16,648 bases of DNA from JANQRV01 sp964533785 (GCA_964533785.1 CAZHNG010000130.1:1-16648); one strand, 5' to 3'. Shown: positions 9,131 to 16,506, counted from the first letter of the stretch. The notes: generated by a model not told the origin, from the letters alone. A program made the numbers and translations.

Positions 9131-9811
9131 ATGTGCGGTAGAGCTACTTTACTCAAACCTATTAAAGTCATCGAGGAAAGGTACCAGGCAAAACTGGAAT
9201 TTCCCGAAGATGCCAGCAAGGTGATCATGCCAAACTATAATATTGCCCCCACCCACCTGCACCCCGTACTCACAAATGAAGATCGCGATCATCTCCAGTT
9301 TTTCCGCTGGGGTTTGATCCCCTTCTGGGCTAAGGATCAAAAAATCGGTGGCAGGCTGATCAATGCGCGGATAGAAACTGTTCTGGAAAAGCCAGCTTTT
9401 CGAAGCATCAACAAACGGCGTTGTCTAGTTCCATTCGATGGGTTTTACGAATGGAAAAAAGTGGACAAAAAGAAATTGCCTTACCGGATAATATTAAAAG
9501 AAGAAAAGCTTTTTTCAATTGCCGGTATATGGTCAAGCTGGAAAAACCCGGCTGGCCAAAAAGTATATTCCTTCACCCTTCTTACCCAACCGGCAAATCC
9601 ATTGGTCGCCCAACTGCACGATCGCATGCCGGCTATTTTGTTACCGGAACAGGAAGTCGCCTGGCTGGACATGGATTTACCCGCCAAAGAGGTGGTGGAA
9701 ATGATCCACCCCTACCCTGCCGATGATATGCAGTTGTACCCGGTTTCGATCAGGGTCAACAAAGTAAAAGAGAATGATGCTTCCTTGGTTGAAGAAGTTA
9801 ATGTTGAGTAA
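9131..9811 (+). CDS. SOS response-associated peptidase family protein (SRAP, YedK/HMCES-like)
   Basis: This 226-residue SRAP protein belongs to a family that caps abasic sites in single-stranded DNA through a covalent thiazolidine link to the N-terminal cysteine. The start at ATG 9131 is fixed by chemistry: the protein begins MCGR, so Met removal exposes catalytic Cys2. Other active-site positions known from YedK are visible: Asn37 in NYNIAP, Asn78 in INARIET, Glu107 in GFYEW and His163 in LHDRMP. The length is normal and the set of catalytic residues is complete. It sits 32 bp after the haem fusion gene and 11 bp before the 183-residue gene, so co-transcription is plausible, although a repair protein has no evident link to sugar oxidation. 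No LexA-type operator was recognised upstream. Confidence 0.93.
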   Translation: MCGRATLLKPIKVIEERYQAKLEFPEDASKVIMPNYNIAPTHLHPVLTNEDRDHLQFFRWGLIPFWAKDQKIGGRLINARIETVLEKPAFRSINKRRCLVPFDGFYEWKKVDKKKLPYRIILKEEKLFSIAGIWSSWKNPAGQKVYSFTLLTQPANPLVAQLHDRMPAILLPEQEVAWLDMDLPAKEVVEMIHPYPADDMQLYPVSIRVNKVKENDASLVEEVNVE

Positions 9812-9822
9812 AAAGGATTTTT

Positions 9823-10374
9823 ATGAAATATACCGTTGAGAAGGGAGAACATGCCTTTAAACCTGATTTACCATTGTACATTTCTTCTTTTTCAAGTTTA
9901 AGAGGTTTTAAATATCAGATCTATTTTGATGAAAGTATTAAATACAAATTAAACAAAAAGGATCAATTAGATTGGAATAAAGGAGGAGGAATCAGTTTTC
10001 GGTTGTTCAGCAATAACAAAGATTCAGCCATGTGGGCGTGGAGATGGAATCCTAATAAAGAAAAGATAGAGCTCAGCGCTTACAGCAATCACATTGATAT
10101 GCCGAGAGGAAGAATCATGGGCCAATTGCGTTCCAGACAACAAGTGATTTTTACAATCGACCCCTTCCAAGAAACAACAATAACACTGGAAAAGAGTAAG
10201 GATAATCGGCATATAAAATTCGAGTTCAAAGCCGTTGGTAGCAGCGGGGTTGCTACTGTTATGCATCCCATAAGGAAAGCATTCAGTTTTGCCCGTCGAT
10301 TTCACGCCTGGTTTGGAGGTAATCAACCGGCACCCCGTGACATCAATTTGATGATCGATATCGAAGAACTTTAG
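9823..10374 (+). CDS. Hypothetical protein, 183 residues
   Basis: I do not recognise this protein. It has no signal peptide, membrane segment or cysteine cluster, so it is probably cytoplasmic. It is rich in alternating hydrophobic and charged stretches (for example FKYQIYFDES and ISFRLFSNN), suggesting a beta-sandwich. Aromatic residues cluster in MWAWRWNPN around residue 70. A basic, aromatic segment (IRKAFSFARRFHAWFGG) lies near 148-164, followed by an acidic end. It starts 11 bp after the SRAP gene on the same strand, which suggests one transcript and perhaps a related role. Base composition looks more AT-rich than in the flanking genes, especially in the first 60 codons, which could reflect different ancestry. 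The coding call rests on an open, well-filled frame with natural amino-acid use and tight spacing. Confidence 0.75.
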   Translation: MKYTVEKGEHAFKPDLPLYISSFSSLRGFKYQIYFDESIKYKLNKKDQLDWNKGGGISFRLFSNNKDSAMWAWRWNPNKEKIELSAYSNHIDMPRGRIMGQLRSRQQVIFTIDPFQETTITLEKSKDNRHIKFEFKAVGSSGVATVMHPIRKAFSFARRFHAWFGGNQPAPRDINLMIDIEEL

Positions 10375-10453
10375 CTAAGAAGATATATTACCCCCACAAG
10401 CCATACATTTTTGGTAAATTTCAATATTATAATCTAGATAAAAACGAAATTCC

Positions 10454-11644
10454 ATGGTTAATCGTCGTAAATTCATCCAAACAGGTGTGGTTGCTGCATC
10501 TGTCTTATCTGTTAATGCTAGTTTTTGTACCACCGAAAATAAATCGGCTAATGAAATTGTCAACCTGGGCATTATTGGTACTGGAGATCGCGGCAGTGGT
10601 TTGGCAAATTTAATGCAGGATATGCCAGAATTCCGCATCGTTGCCGGCTGTGATGTTATCCCGCAAAGGTTAGATGCTTTTAAAGCGCTGGCGGATAAGA
10701 ATGCTGAGTTGTACAAGGATTACCGGTTCCTTCTCGACAATCCGGACATTGATGCGGTGCTAATCGCCACGCCATTCAGTATGCATCACCACATGGCAGT
10801 AGATGCCCTGGACGCAGGAAAGCACGTGTATTGTGAAAAGACAATGGTTAAAGGCATTGATAAGGTGAAAGATCTGGTAAAGAAAGTGAAAGATCAAAAT
10901 AATATTTTCCAGGTTGGCCATCAGTATCATCATTCCCGCCTGTATAAAAAGGTGGTTCAAATTATCAAAAGCGGCTACATAGGAGAAGTCTCTGCCTTTC
11001 AATGCCAATGGAACAGGAATGGCGACTGGCGCCGTCCAGTTTCTGATCCGGACCTGGAACGAATTATCAACTGGAGGATGTACAAGGAATTTTCCGGCGG
11101 CCTGGTCGCTGAGCTTTGTTCTCATCAAATCGATTTTGTCAACTGGGTATTGGATGCCCACCCGCAGGAGGTCATCGGAATGGGCGGTATCGATTACTGG
11201 AAAGACGGCAGGGAAACTTACGACAATGTGCATCTTACCTACCTGTATCCCAATGGTGTCAAAGCGAAATTTACTTGTCTGACCACTAACGGCTACGGTG
11301 ATTACCAAATTAAAGTAATGGGTAAAAAAGGAACGATTATCCTGGATTATGATAAAGCCTGGATCTACTCAGAAGAGGTCAAAGAAAAAGGTTCCGGTAT
11401 CGTAGACGGCGTCTCCGGAGCTACTTTGAATGCCTGGGAAAAAGGAGAAGGTGCCCCGATAAAAGCGGAACATAAAAACCCATCCATCTTTGCCTTGCAG
11501 GATTTTCAAGAGAATATTCGCTACAGTAAAACACCCATTTCTGATGTCCGCAGCGGGGCTTCGGCTGCTATTGCCGTGCAAATGGGATTGGATGCCATGG
11601 AAAAAAAGCAAGCAGAAACCTGGAAGGACGAGTATAATGTTTGA
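10454..11644 (+). CDS. Tat-exported Gfo/Idh/MocA family oxidoreductase
   Basis: This is a 396-residue NAD(P)-dependent dehydrogenase of the glucose-fructose oxidoreductase/inositol dehydrogenase type, predicted to act in the periplasm. The N-terminus NRRKFIQTG followed by a short hydrophobic stretch is a twin-arginine signal, which fits a protein exported already folded around its nucleotide cofactor. The Rossmann motif GIIGTGDRGSGL lies at 39-50. CEKTM at 127-131 supplies the Glu-Lys pair typical of the family. GGLVAELCSHQIDFVNW at 215-231 carries the catalytic-region His224. Length is normal. It lies 79 bp after the 183-residue gene, so it may have its own promoter. Exported members of this family often oxidise glycosides or sugar acids (family knowledge), but the substrate cannot be read from the sequence. 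A Cys at 25 might be lipidated, but the preceding residues do not make a good lipobox. Confidence 0.9.
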   Translation: MVNRRKFIQTGVVAASVLSVNASFCTTENKSANEIVNLGIIGTGDRGSGLANLMQDMPEFRIVAGCDVIPQRLDAFKALADKNAELYKDYRFLLDNPDIDAVLIATPFSMHHHMAVDALDAGKHVYCEKTMVKGIDKVKDLVKKVKDQNNIFQVGHQYHHSRLYKKVVQIIKSGYIGEVSAFQCQWNRNGDWRRPVSDPDLERIINWRMYKEFSGGLVAELCSHQIDFVNWVLDAHPQEVIGMGGIDYWKDGRETYDNVHLTYLYPNGVKAKFTCLTTNGYGDYQIKVMGKKGTIILDYDKAWIYSEEVKEKGSGIVDGVSGATLNAWEKGEGAPIKAEHKNPSIFALQDFQENIRYSKTPISDVRSGASAAIAVQMGLDAMEKKQAETWKDEYNV

Positions 11645-11666
11645 TGGTAGCCCGCTATTCGTTTAG

Positions 11667-11747
11667 TAGACTTGTCTAAAAGATGTCTTCAAAAGTTAAA
11701 ATGAGGTATTTTTCCAATTTGAATGCACCGTCTAGACAAGTCTAGTG
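11667..11747. repeat. Pair of TAGAC/GTCTA dyads with degenerate TCTAGNN heptads
   Basis: TAGACTTGTCTA at 11667-11678 is matched on the opposite strand by TAGACAAGTCTA at 11733-11744, a perfect 12-base inverted pair. Each copy is itself a dyad (TAGAC-NN-GTCTA), and the second extends to CTAGAC-AA-GTCTAG at 11732-11745. The first continues in a 7-base phase as TCTAAAA (11675), GATGTCT (11682) and TCAAAAG (11689). TCTAAAA and TCAAAAG also occur as in-phase heptads at 16438 and 16466. The second copy contains TCTAGAC and TCTAGTG. Related minus-strand pieces (CAAAAGTC at 11789-11782 and TCTAACT at 11808-11802) lie closer to the phosphatase gene. The 252-bp gap 11645-11896 holds no gene that I can see. 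It may act in phosphatase regulation or may be repeat debris. Confidence 0.5.
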
Positions 11748-11896
11748 GTTCCCAATAGTAATTTTTGTCAACCTGCCGATAGACTTTTGTCATCTACTAA
11801 CAGTTAGACGAAAGCTAACTTTACAAGTGATAAATCTAAAATTAGTATCATACCAAATGCAACGGAATGGATTTGGTACTACAACATAGACATACT

Positions 11897-13006
11897 ATGA
11901 AAGGGCATTTAATGATCATCCTTATTCTGGGCATTCTTTTACCAAGTGCTTGTAGTTCTTATCAGCCGGTCATAGAAAGTAGCGGTACGCCAAAAAACAT
12001 TATTCTTTTGATCGGTGATGGAATGGGCATCAACCAGATCACAACACGCTACTATTTCAATAAAGAAAATGAAACCAGTAATTTTTCACGATTTAGGTAT
12101 ATTGGCTTGCATATCAATATCCCTAAAGGCGAAAGAGTAACGGATTCTGCCGCTGGAGCTACTGCTTTTTCCGCTGGTGTACAGACCTATAACGGTGCCA
12201 TAGGAGTCGACAGTGACACCGTACCCGTAAAGACGATCCTGGAGATTGTAGCCGAAGATGGATGGAAAACAGGAGTGATAGCAACTTCGTCGATCGTTCA
12301 TGCTACCCCGGCCTCCTTTTACGCGCATACGGCCCTGCGGACCAGCTACGAGGAGATAGCCCGGCAATTGGTGTATTCACCCGTAGATTTTTTTGCAGGA
12401 GGCGGCCTGCAGTTTTTTGTCGAACGAGCTGATCGCTTAAATTACCTTGACAGCCTACAACAATATGGATTTGAGGTAAGAACGGATAAGTTATCCCTGA
12501 GCAATCCAAGCAGCGATCAAAAATACGGTTTTCTACTAGCGCCCGACGGTATGCCCAAGATGCAGCAAGGCCGTGGTAATTTTTTACCCAAAGCCACCAA
12601 ATTGGCCATCAAACATTTGTCACAGGAGGAGAAGCCCTTTTTTCTCATGGCGGAAGGTTCTCAAATCGACTGGGGAGGCCACGGAAATGATGCACTGTAC
12701 ATCATCGAAGAGATGAAAGATTTTGATGAAACGATCGGTGAGGCGCTTGACTTTGCCCGTAAGGATGGTAATACATTGGTCGTTGTTACGGCCGACCATG
12801 AAGCCGGCGGCTTTTCCTTGCCCGCCGCAACCGTTTTTGGCCGGCCCGACTACCGTAAACTTACCCCCGCCTTTACTACGGGCAACCATACCGCCGCACT
12901 CGTACCGGTTTTCGCTTACGGCCCGGGGGCAGAACTATTCACCGGGATTTATTATAATTATGAAATTTTTGACAAAATGATGCAGGCGCTAGGTAAAGAA
13001 AAATAA
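11897..13006 (+). CDS. Alkaline phosphatase, lipoprotein
   Basis: This is an alkaline phosphatase superfamily phosphomonoesterase of 369 residues, probably membrane-anchored outside the cytoplasm. I chose ATG 11897 because the protein then opens MKGHLMIILILGILLPSAC, a clean lipoprotein signal with Cys19. An in-frame ATG at 11867 would add ten non-signal residues. In this numbering, IGDGMG gives metal ligand Asp41, VTDSAAGATA the nucleophile Ser84, HATPASFYAHT the His-Ala-Thr-Pro segment, and the Arg in ALRTSYEEIA (148) the likely phosphate-binding Arg. EGSQIDWGGHGND supplies Glu253, Asp258 and His262. TADHEAGG gives Asp300 and His301, and TGNHTA gives His331. All the zinc and magnesium positions I expected are present. 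It stands alone after a repeat-bearing gap, and the gene downstream converges on it across 144 bp. No Pho box was recognised. Confidence 0.93.
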   Translation: MKGHLMIILILGILLPSACSSYQPVIESSGTPKNIILLIGDGMGINQITTRYYFNKENETSNFSRFRYIGLHINIPKGERVTDSAAGATAFSAGVQTYNGAIGVDSDTVPVKTILEIVAEDGWKTGVIATSSIVHATPASFYAHTALRTSYEEIARQLVYSPVDFFAGGGLQFFVERADRLNYLDSLQQYGFEVRTDKLSLSNPSSDQKYGFLLAPDGMPKMQQGRGNFLPKATKLAIKHLSQEEKPFFLMAEGSQIDWGGHGNDALYIIEEMKDFDETIGEALDFARKDGNTLVVVTADHEAGGFSLPAATVFGRPDYRKLTPAFTTGNHTAALVPVFAYGPGAELFTGIYYNYEIFDKMMQALGKEK

Positions 13007-13150
13007 CTCACAGAATTTAAATACACTGTAACACAAATTTCTTTCATAAAGGTTCTTCGCTCCATAAATAATTGAATTTACCCGTAATTTGCAGACTCTA
13101 TCAGTGGTTATAAGTTGAATTTGTACTGTCGTCTCTTAAAGCGTATGGCT

Positions 13151-14512
13151 TTATTGCTTGAAAGCTGGTTCAAATAGCAGGTTGGTATTCTCGTCCGGAT
13201 CATTCTCGTGATTAAATAACATTTTCGCGATCACAGAATCGTTTTCCGTCCGCCACTCCGTATAAGCCTGTTTTGAAGTAGTATAAGTAAACCCATTCTG
13301 CCAAACCGATTCAACGGTATCTTTCCAAGCTACATTTTGATGCTCCCCTAAAAGGGAGACCAGGCTATTACCCTGGAGATGATCAGGGGTAGGTATGCCG
13401 CATAATTCCACCAGCGTGGGGTAAATATCCACAAATTCAACCATTTCTTCGCGTACGTATCCCCGTTCCTGCCCCGGCAGACGCATAATGAGCGGTGCTT
13501 TTAAAGAAGTTCGGTAGTTGCAATGTTTACACCACAATCCGTGTTCGTAAAGGTTCCAACCGTGATCACCCCAGAGTACAACAATAGTGTTTTCATCCAA
13601 TTTCAGTTCCTTTAAGGCTGCTAATAGTTGACCAATAAGCGCATCCGTATAACTCACGCAGGCATAGTAGCCATGAATTAAAGTTTTTGCCAGTGAATCA
13701 CTGACGGGGCCTTCAGCAGGAACACCATAGTAATGTCTAAGTTCCCCAAAATTATGCAGGGCTTGTCTCGGGACATCCGTCGGCTTAGATCGATTTGCGG
13801 GTAATTGGATCCGCTCTCGTGAATAAAGACCCCAGTATTGCTGTGGTGCATTAAACGGAAGATGAGGCTTATGATAGCCGGCTGCGAGAAAAAAAGGACG
13901 CCCGGCATCTTTTAGCTTTCGCAGATCTGCAACGGTTTTCAGGGTCATTTCACCGTCCCGGTAGGCAGAATCCGCCACAGTTGCACTTTCAAAAGGATAT
14001 CCTCTTTGGCCTTCAACGGTATCCAAATTGATATTTTCCGATGTTAAATAGTCCCTTGGAGAAAATTGTCCGGGATTTCTCCAGATTTCATCCCAGTCTT
14101 CTTTCGAATCTTCGGGATTATGAAAGACTTTGCCGTTAGATATGGTCGTATATCCATTGGCTTTTAGTAACCCTGGCAGTGTTTGTACCTCCGGTGCATC
14201 TTCGTCCGCACGGGTATAATATTTTTTGAAGCGGGTTAAAGTAGGACGTAATCCGGTGAGAATACTTGCCCGCGACGCACCACATACTGGAATATTACAG
14301 TAGGAGTTCTTGAATAAAACGCCACTATGCGCTAATTGGTCAATGTTGGGAGAATGGATATGGTCTTTACCGTAACAACCCAACTCAGGCCGAAGGTCGT
14401 CCACCGCTATAAACAAGATATTGGGAGGAGCGACTGTATCCATTTCCCGCTCTTCACAACCTGCCCAACAGAGCAGCAGCAAAAAAAGAAGGTAAATCCT
14501 GGGGGTTCGCAT
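13151..14512 (-). CDS. Iduronate-2-sulfatase-like lipoprotein sulfatase
   Basis: This is a type I sulfatase of 453 residues that should hydrolyse sulfate esters, probably from a sulfated polysaccharide. A lipoprotein signal (LLLLCWAGC) places Cys19 at the mature N-terminus. ILFIAVDDLRPELGCYG gives metal ligands Asp38 and Asp39. The formylglycine site is VCGASRASILTG with Cys77 and Arg81; the third position of the usual C-x-P-x-R core is Ala, a variant I know from iduronate-2-sulfatase-like members. GYHKPHLPF (His214, Lys215) and LWGDHGWNLYEHGLWCKH (Asp316, His317) complete the active site. The first residues are the usual ones and the length is normal for a short S1 family member. The cysteine would need a formylglycine-generating enzyme or anSME, and none is in the window. 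It follows the two-domain STAS-like gene by 18 bp, implying one transcript. Exact substrate is unknown. Confidence 0.9.
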   Translation of the reverse strand: MRTPRIYLLFLLLLCWAGCEEREMDTVAPPNILFIAVDDLRPELGCYGKDHIHSPNIDQLAHSGVLFKNSYCNIPVCGASRASILTGLRPTLTRFKKYYTRADEDAPEVQTLPGLLKANGYTTISNGKVFHNPEDSKEDWDEIWRNPGQFSPRDYLTSENINLDTVEGQRGYPFESATVADSAYRDGEMTLKTVADLRKLKDAGRPFFLAAGYHKPHLPFNAPQQYWGLYSRERIQLPANRSKPTDVPRQALHNFGELRHYYGVPAEGPVSDSLAKTLIHGYYACVSYTDALIGQLLAALKELKLDENTIVVLWGDHGWNLYEHGLWCKHCNYRTSLKAPLIMRLPGQERGYVREEMVEFVDIYPTLVELCGIPTPDHLQGNSLVSLLGEHQNVAWKDTVESVWQNGFTYTTSKQAYTEWRTENDSVIAKMLFNHENDPDENTNLLFEPAFKQ

Positions 14513-14530
14513 CGAATTTATTCATCTTTC

Positions 14531-15262
14531 CTACTTTAACCATTCAATCGCCTCTTGCTTCTGATCCAATTGAAAATGCTTTGCTGAAATGCCCGGGGTA
14601 AAGAAATCGCCGATCTTGGTGATCGTTTCCATACCTTTGGCTACGATAGCGATCTTCAATATTTTATCGTAATAATTGATAGTGGTCTTAATATCCTGAA
14701 AGAAGGCATTCAGCGTCATCCCTTTTAAGGAAAGGATCTCAAAATAGACTCGTACATCCGGATGCTGGGACAAATGGCTGTCGAATTGTTCATTGATGAA
14801 TTCGTAGTCAGCCTTGCTGAGGTTTCCGTTAATAGAAAAGCCTAATACATGATCAACACCGGTATCCTCTTGTTTGATGTTAAGGGTATCATCCAAAGTA
14901 GGTAATTGCAGCCATTTGAGGGCCTGACCAGTATCATTAAGCCCGAAAGTCCTGATGTCTATTCCGGGCGTAAGAAAATCTCCGAATTTACTGGCGTTCT
15001 TTAACCAAAGTTTGTCGGTGAGTAATGCATATTTTTCGATCTTCCCGATGATCTTGAACTTGTGGCGCATGGTATTGAAAAAGGATTTCAGCGTATCCCA
15101 TCCTTCCACTTCCTTAACAATAGCGTACAATCTGATTTTACCAAATTGATTGGCCCGGGCCTCTATTTCCGTGAACAATTCTTCGACTTCTGCTTCCGCC
15201 AATTTACCATCGATGATGAATCCGATAATGTTTTCCGGTGTTGTGCTGTCCTTGATTAACAT
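14531..15262 (-). CDS. Tandem SpoIIAA-like (STAS-fold) two-domain protein
   Basis: This 243-residue soluble protein has two copies of a SpoIIAA-like/STAS-fold domain (the family once called DUF3478), at about 1-120 and 128-243. The copies align throughout: IIGFIIDGKL matches VLGFSINGNL, a middle strand with LYAIVKEVEG matches VYFEILSLKG, and both end in GDFxTPGI, an aromatic/Leu segment and AxxWL. Most relatives have one domain of about 120 residues, so this looks like an internal duplication. The second copy shares perhaps a quarter of its residues with the first. No phosphorylatable Ser of the anti-sigma antagonist type stands out, and the family's function is poorly known (membrane or lipid association has been suggested for some members). 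It precedes the sulfatase by 18 bp on the same strand. No signal peptide is present, so it should be cytoplasmic. Confidence 0.82.
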   Translation of the reverse strand: MLIKDSTTPENIIGFIIDGKLAEAEVEELFTEIEARANQFGKIRLYAIVKEVEGWDTLKSFFNTMRHKFKIIGKIEKYALLTDKLWLKNASKFGDFLTPGIDIRTFGLNDTGQALKWLQLPTLDDTLNIKQEDTGVDHVLGFSINGNLSKADYEFINEQFDSHLSQHPDVRVYFEILSLKGMTLNAFFQDIKTTINYYDKILKIAIVAKGMETITKIGDFFTPGISAKHFQLDQKQEAIEWLK

Positions 15263-15348
15263 GTTTGATTGTATTGTCTTAAATGAATTAAGGAAATGTC
15301 TATTTCAATATAGACAATTTAATGCGAAGTTTTTCAAAAACTTTTTTC

Positions 15349-16305
15349 CTATTTTTCTAAAATAGATTCCAGGTGCTCCTGATAACTCCGCTCTATCCGG
15401 TCTACATCGGAAGCTTCTACAATGGGCTCTGCTCCTTTGACATTTGCCAGCACCTGATCAGCATTTTTTGCCCCTACCAATACGGATGTGATCCCTGGCT
15501 GTTGTAAGGTCCAGTTGATCACCACCTGGGCGACACTGACCCTGCGCTCCTCAGCAATGGCCCGCAAAGTATCCAGAAAAGATTGTAATGCTCCCCAAAT
15601 TTCGGGTTTGTAATACTTATAGAACCGGCTGCGATTATCCCCTTCCGGGAAATGGGGTATCTCGCGGAATTTCCCCGTTAACAATCCGCCTGCTAAAGTA
15701 CCGTAGGACAGAATGCCAAGATTATTGGCAATACAATAAGGGATAACATCATCTTCAATTTCCCGTCTCAACAGGGAATAATGAGGCTGCAGACTGACAA
15801 TTTCCGTTAAAGCGCTGGCCTCTTCCATCAATTCTACTGGAAAATTAGAAACGCCTAAATATTTGAATTTCCCCTGCTCCTTGATTTTCACCAAAGCTTC
15901 AATCGTATCCGCCAATGGTGTATCCGGATCGGGCCAGTGAATTTGGTACAGATCAATATAGTCTACCCCCAAACGAGACAAAGAAGCATCGATTTCTTTG
16001 TAAAGACTATCGGGTTTTAAGGTTCTGATGAAAGCATCTTTCGTTCGGATCACCCCTGCTTTAGTAGCAATGACGACTTTATCTCTTCTCCCGGCGATGG
16101 CTTTGCCTACCACTTCTTCAGCGTGGCCGGCCCCGTATGCCGGTGCAGTATCGATCAAGTTTATCCCCGCATCCATAGCGGTTTGGATCGTTCTGATAGA
16201 CACCTGGTCGTCCACTGCTCCCCAGAAGTCGTTCCCCATTGCCCAGGTACCCAATCCGACCACTGATACTTTTAAATCGGTTTTTCTTATTTTTCGGAAA
16301 ATCAT
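15349..16305 (-). CDS. Aldo/keto reductase family oxidoreductase
   Basis: This is a 318-residue cytoplasmic NAD(P)H-dependent (beta/alpha)8-barrel reductase that interconverts aldehydes or ketones and alcohols. The catalytic tetrad is complete: Asp52 in LIDTAPAYG, Tyr57 in the same motif, Lys82 in ATKAG and His123 in YQIHWPDP. GVSNF, SYGTLAGGLLTGK and the C-terminal VLVGAKNADQV segment match the cofactor-binding regions of the bacterial AKR11/AKR12-like group. Length is normal. It is transcribed away from the partial Tat-signal gene at 16507 across a 201-bp repeat-rich gap. It ends 86 bp before the start of the co-oriented STAS-like gene, so read-through into that gene is possible. A role in sugar or keto-sugar handling would suit the neighbours but is inference. 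Confidence 0.93.
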   Translation of the reverse strand: MIFRKIRKTDLKVSVVGLGTWAMGNDFWGAVDDQVSIRTIQTAMDAGINLIDTAPAYGAGHAEEVVGKAIAGRRDKVVIATKAGVIRTKDAFIRTLKPDSLYKEIDASLSRLGVDYIDLYQIHWPDPDTPLADTIEALVKIKEQGKFKYLGVSNFPVELMEEASALTEIVSLQPHYSLLRREIEDDVIPYCIANNLGILSYGTLAGGLLTGKFREIPHFPEGDNRSRFYKYYKPEIWGALQSFLDTLRAIAEERRVSVAQVVINWTLQQPGITSVLVGAKNADQVLANVKGAEPIVEASDVDRIERSYQEHLESILEK

Positions 16306-16318
16306 AATTGGTTTATTT

Positions 16319-16353
16319 TTCTAGACTTTTGACGCTAGACTCTAGAAGTTAGA
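16319..16353 (-). repeat. Left arm of inverted heptad repeat
   Basis: Read on the minus strand from 16353, five 7-base units stay in phase: TCTAACT, TCTAGAG, TCTAGCG, TCAAAAG and TCTAGAA. Positions 16324-16353 pair with 16445-16474 in opposite orientation with 27 of 30 bases matching. The outer 17 bases (GACTTTTGACGCTAGAC at 16324-16340) match perfectly. The arm lies immediately upstream of the aldo/keto reductase start at 16305. An A/T tract TATTTTT (16314-16320) overlaps its outer edge. Confidence 0.7.
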
Positions 16354-16437
16354 CTAAAAATTTTAACTAATTGACAATCAACGGAAATTTTATTTATTCT
16401 GAAAAATTGATATCCATTGAATATCAGCGGTTTGTTG

Positions 16438-16474
16438 TCTAAAATCTAGCGTCTAGTGTCTAGCGTCAAAAGTC
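16438..16474 (+). repeat. Right arm of inverted heptad repeat
   Basis: On the plus strand the units TCTAAAA, TCTAGCG, TCTAGTG, TCTAGCG and TCAAAAG begin at 16438, 16445, 16452, 16459 and 16466, with no phase slip. The stretch 16445-16474 is the inverted partner of the left arm, and 91 AT-rich bases (16354-16444) separate them. Just outside lies TATTTTT (16478-16484), which also borders the left arm, so the whole 150-bp block could be a small inserted element. It ends 32 bases before the ATG at 16507 and so must overlap that gene's promoter or leader. Confidence 0.7.
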
Positions 16475-16506
16475 CAATATTTTTACACGCACAAAAATAG
16501 TTTAAA

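Noticed and set aside
10454..10530. Lipobox at Cys25 of the Gfo/Idh/MocA protein
   Set aside because: The residues before the cysteine (NASF) do not fit the lipobox, whereas the twin-arginine signal is clear.
10760..11308. Open 182-codon frame on the minus strand
   Set aside because: It is antisense to the Gfo/Idh/MocA coding region and shows no domain or plausible start context.
13137..13153. Stem TAAAGC/GCTTTA as a terminator between the converging phosphatase and sulfatase genes
   Set aside because: It overlaps the sulfatase stop codon and has no T tract on either side. No other terminator is clear in 13007-13150.
15297..15316. Seven-base stem TGTCTAT/ATAGACA upstream of the STAS-like gene
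   Set aside because: It is short and AT-rich. It resembles the GTCTA dyads near 11.7 kb but in the opposite polarity with a 6-base spacer, so there is not enough to call it a regulatory site.
15327..15343. AT hairpin AAGTTTTT-C-AAAAACTT followed by T tracts
   Set aside because: The T-rich tail is on the plus strand, where nothing is transcribed toward it. For the minus-strand aldo/keto reductase it has no U tract after the stem and no GC pairs of note.
16438..16474. Heptad arrays as a CRISPR array
   Set aside because: Units are 7 bases with no spacers and there are no cas genes.
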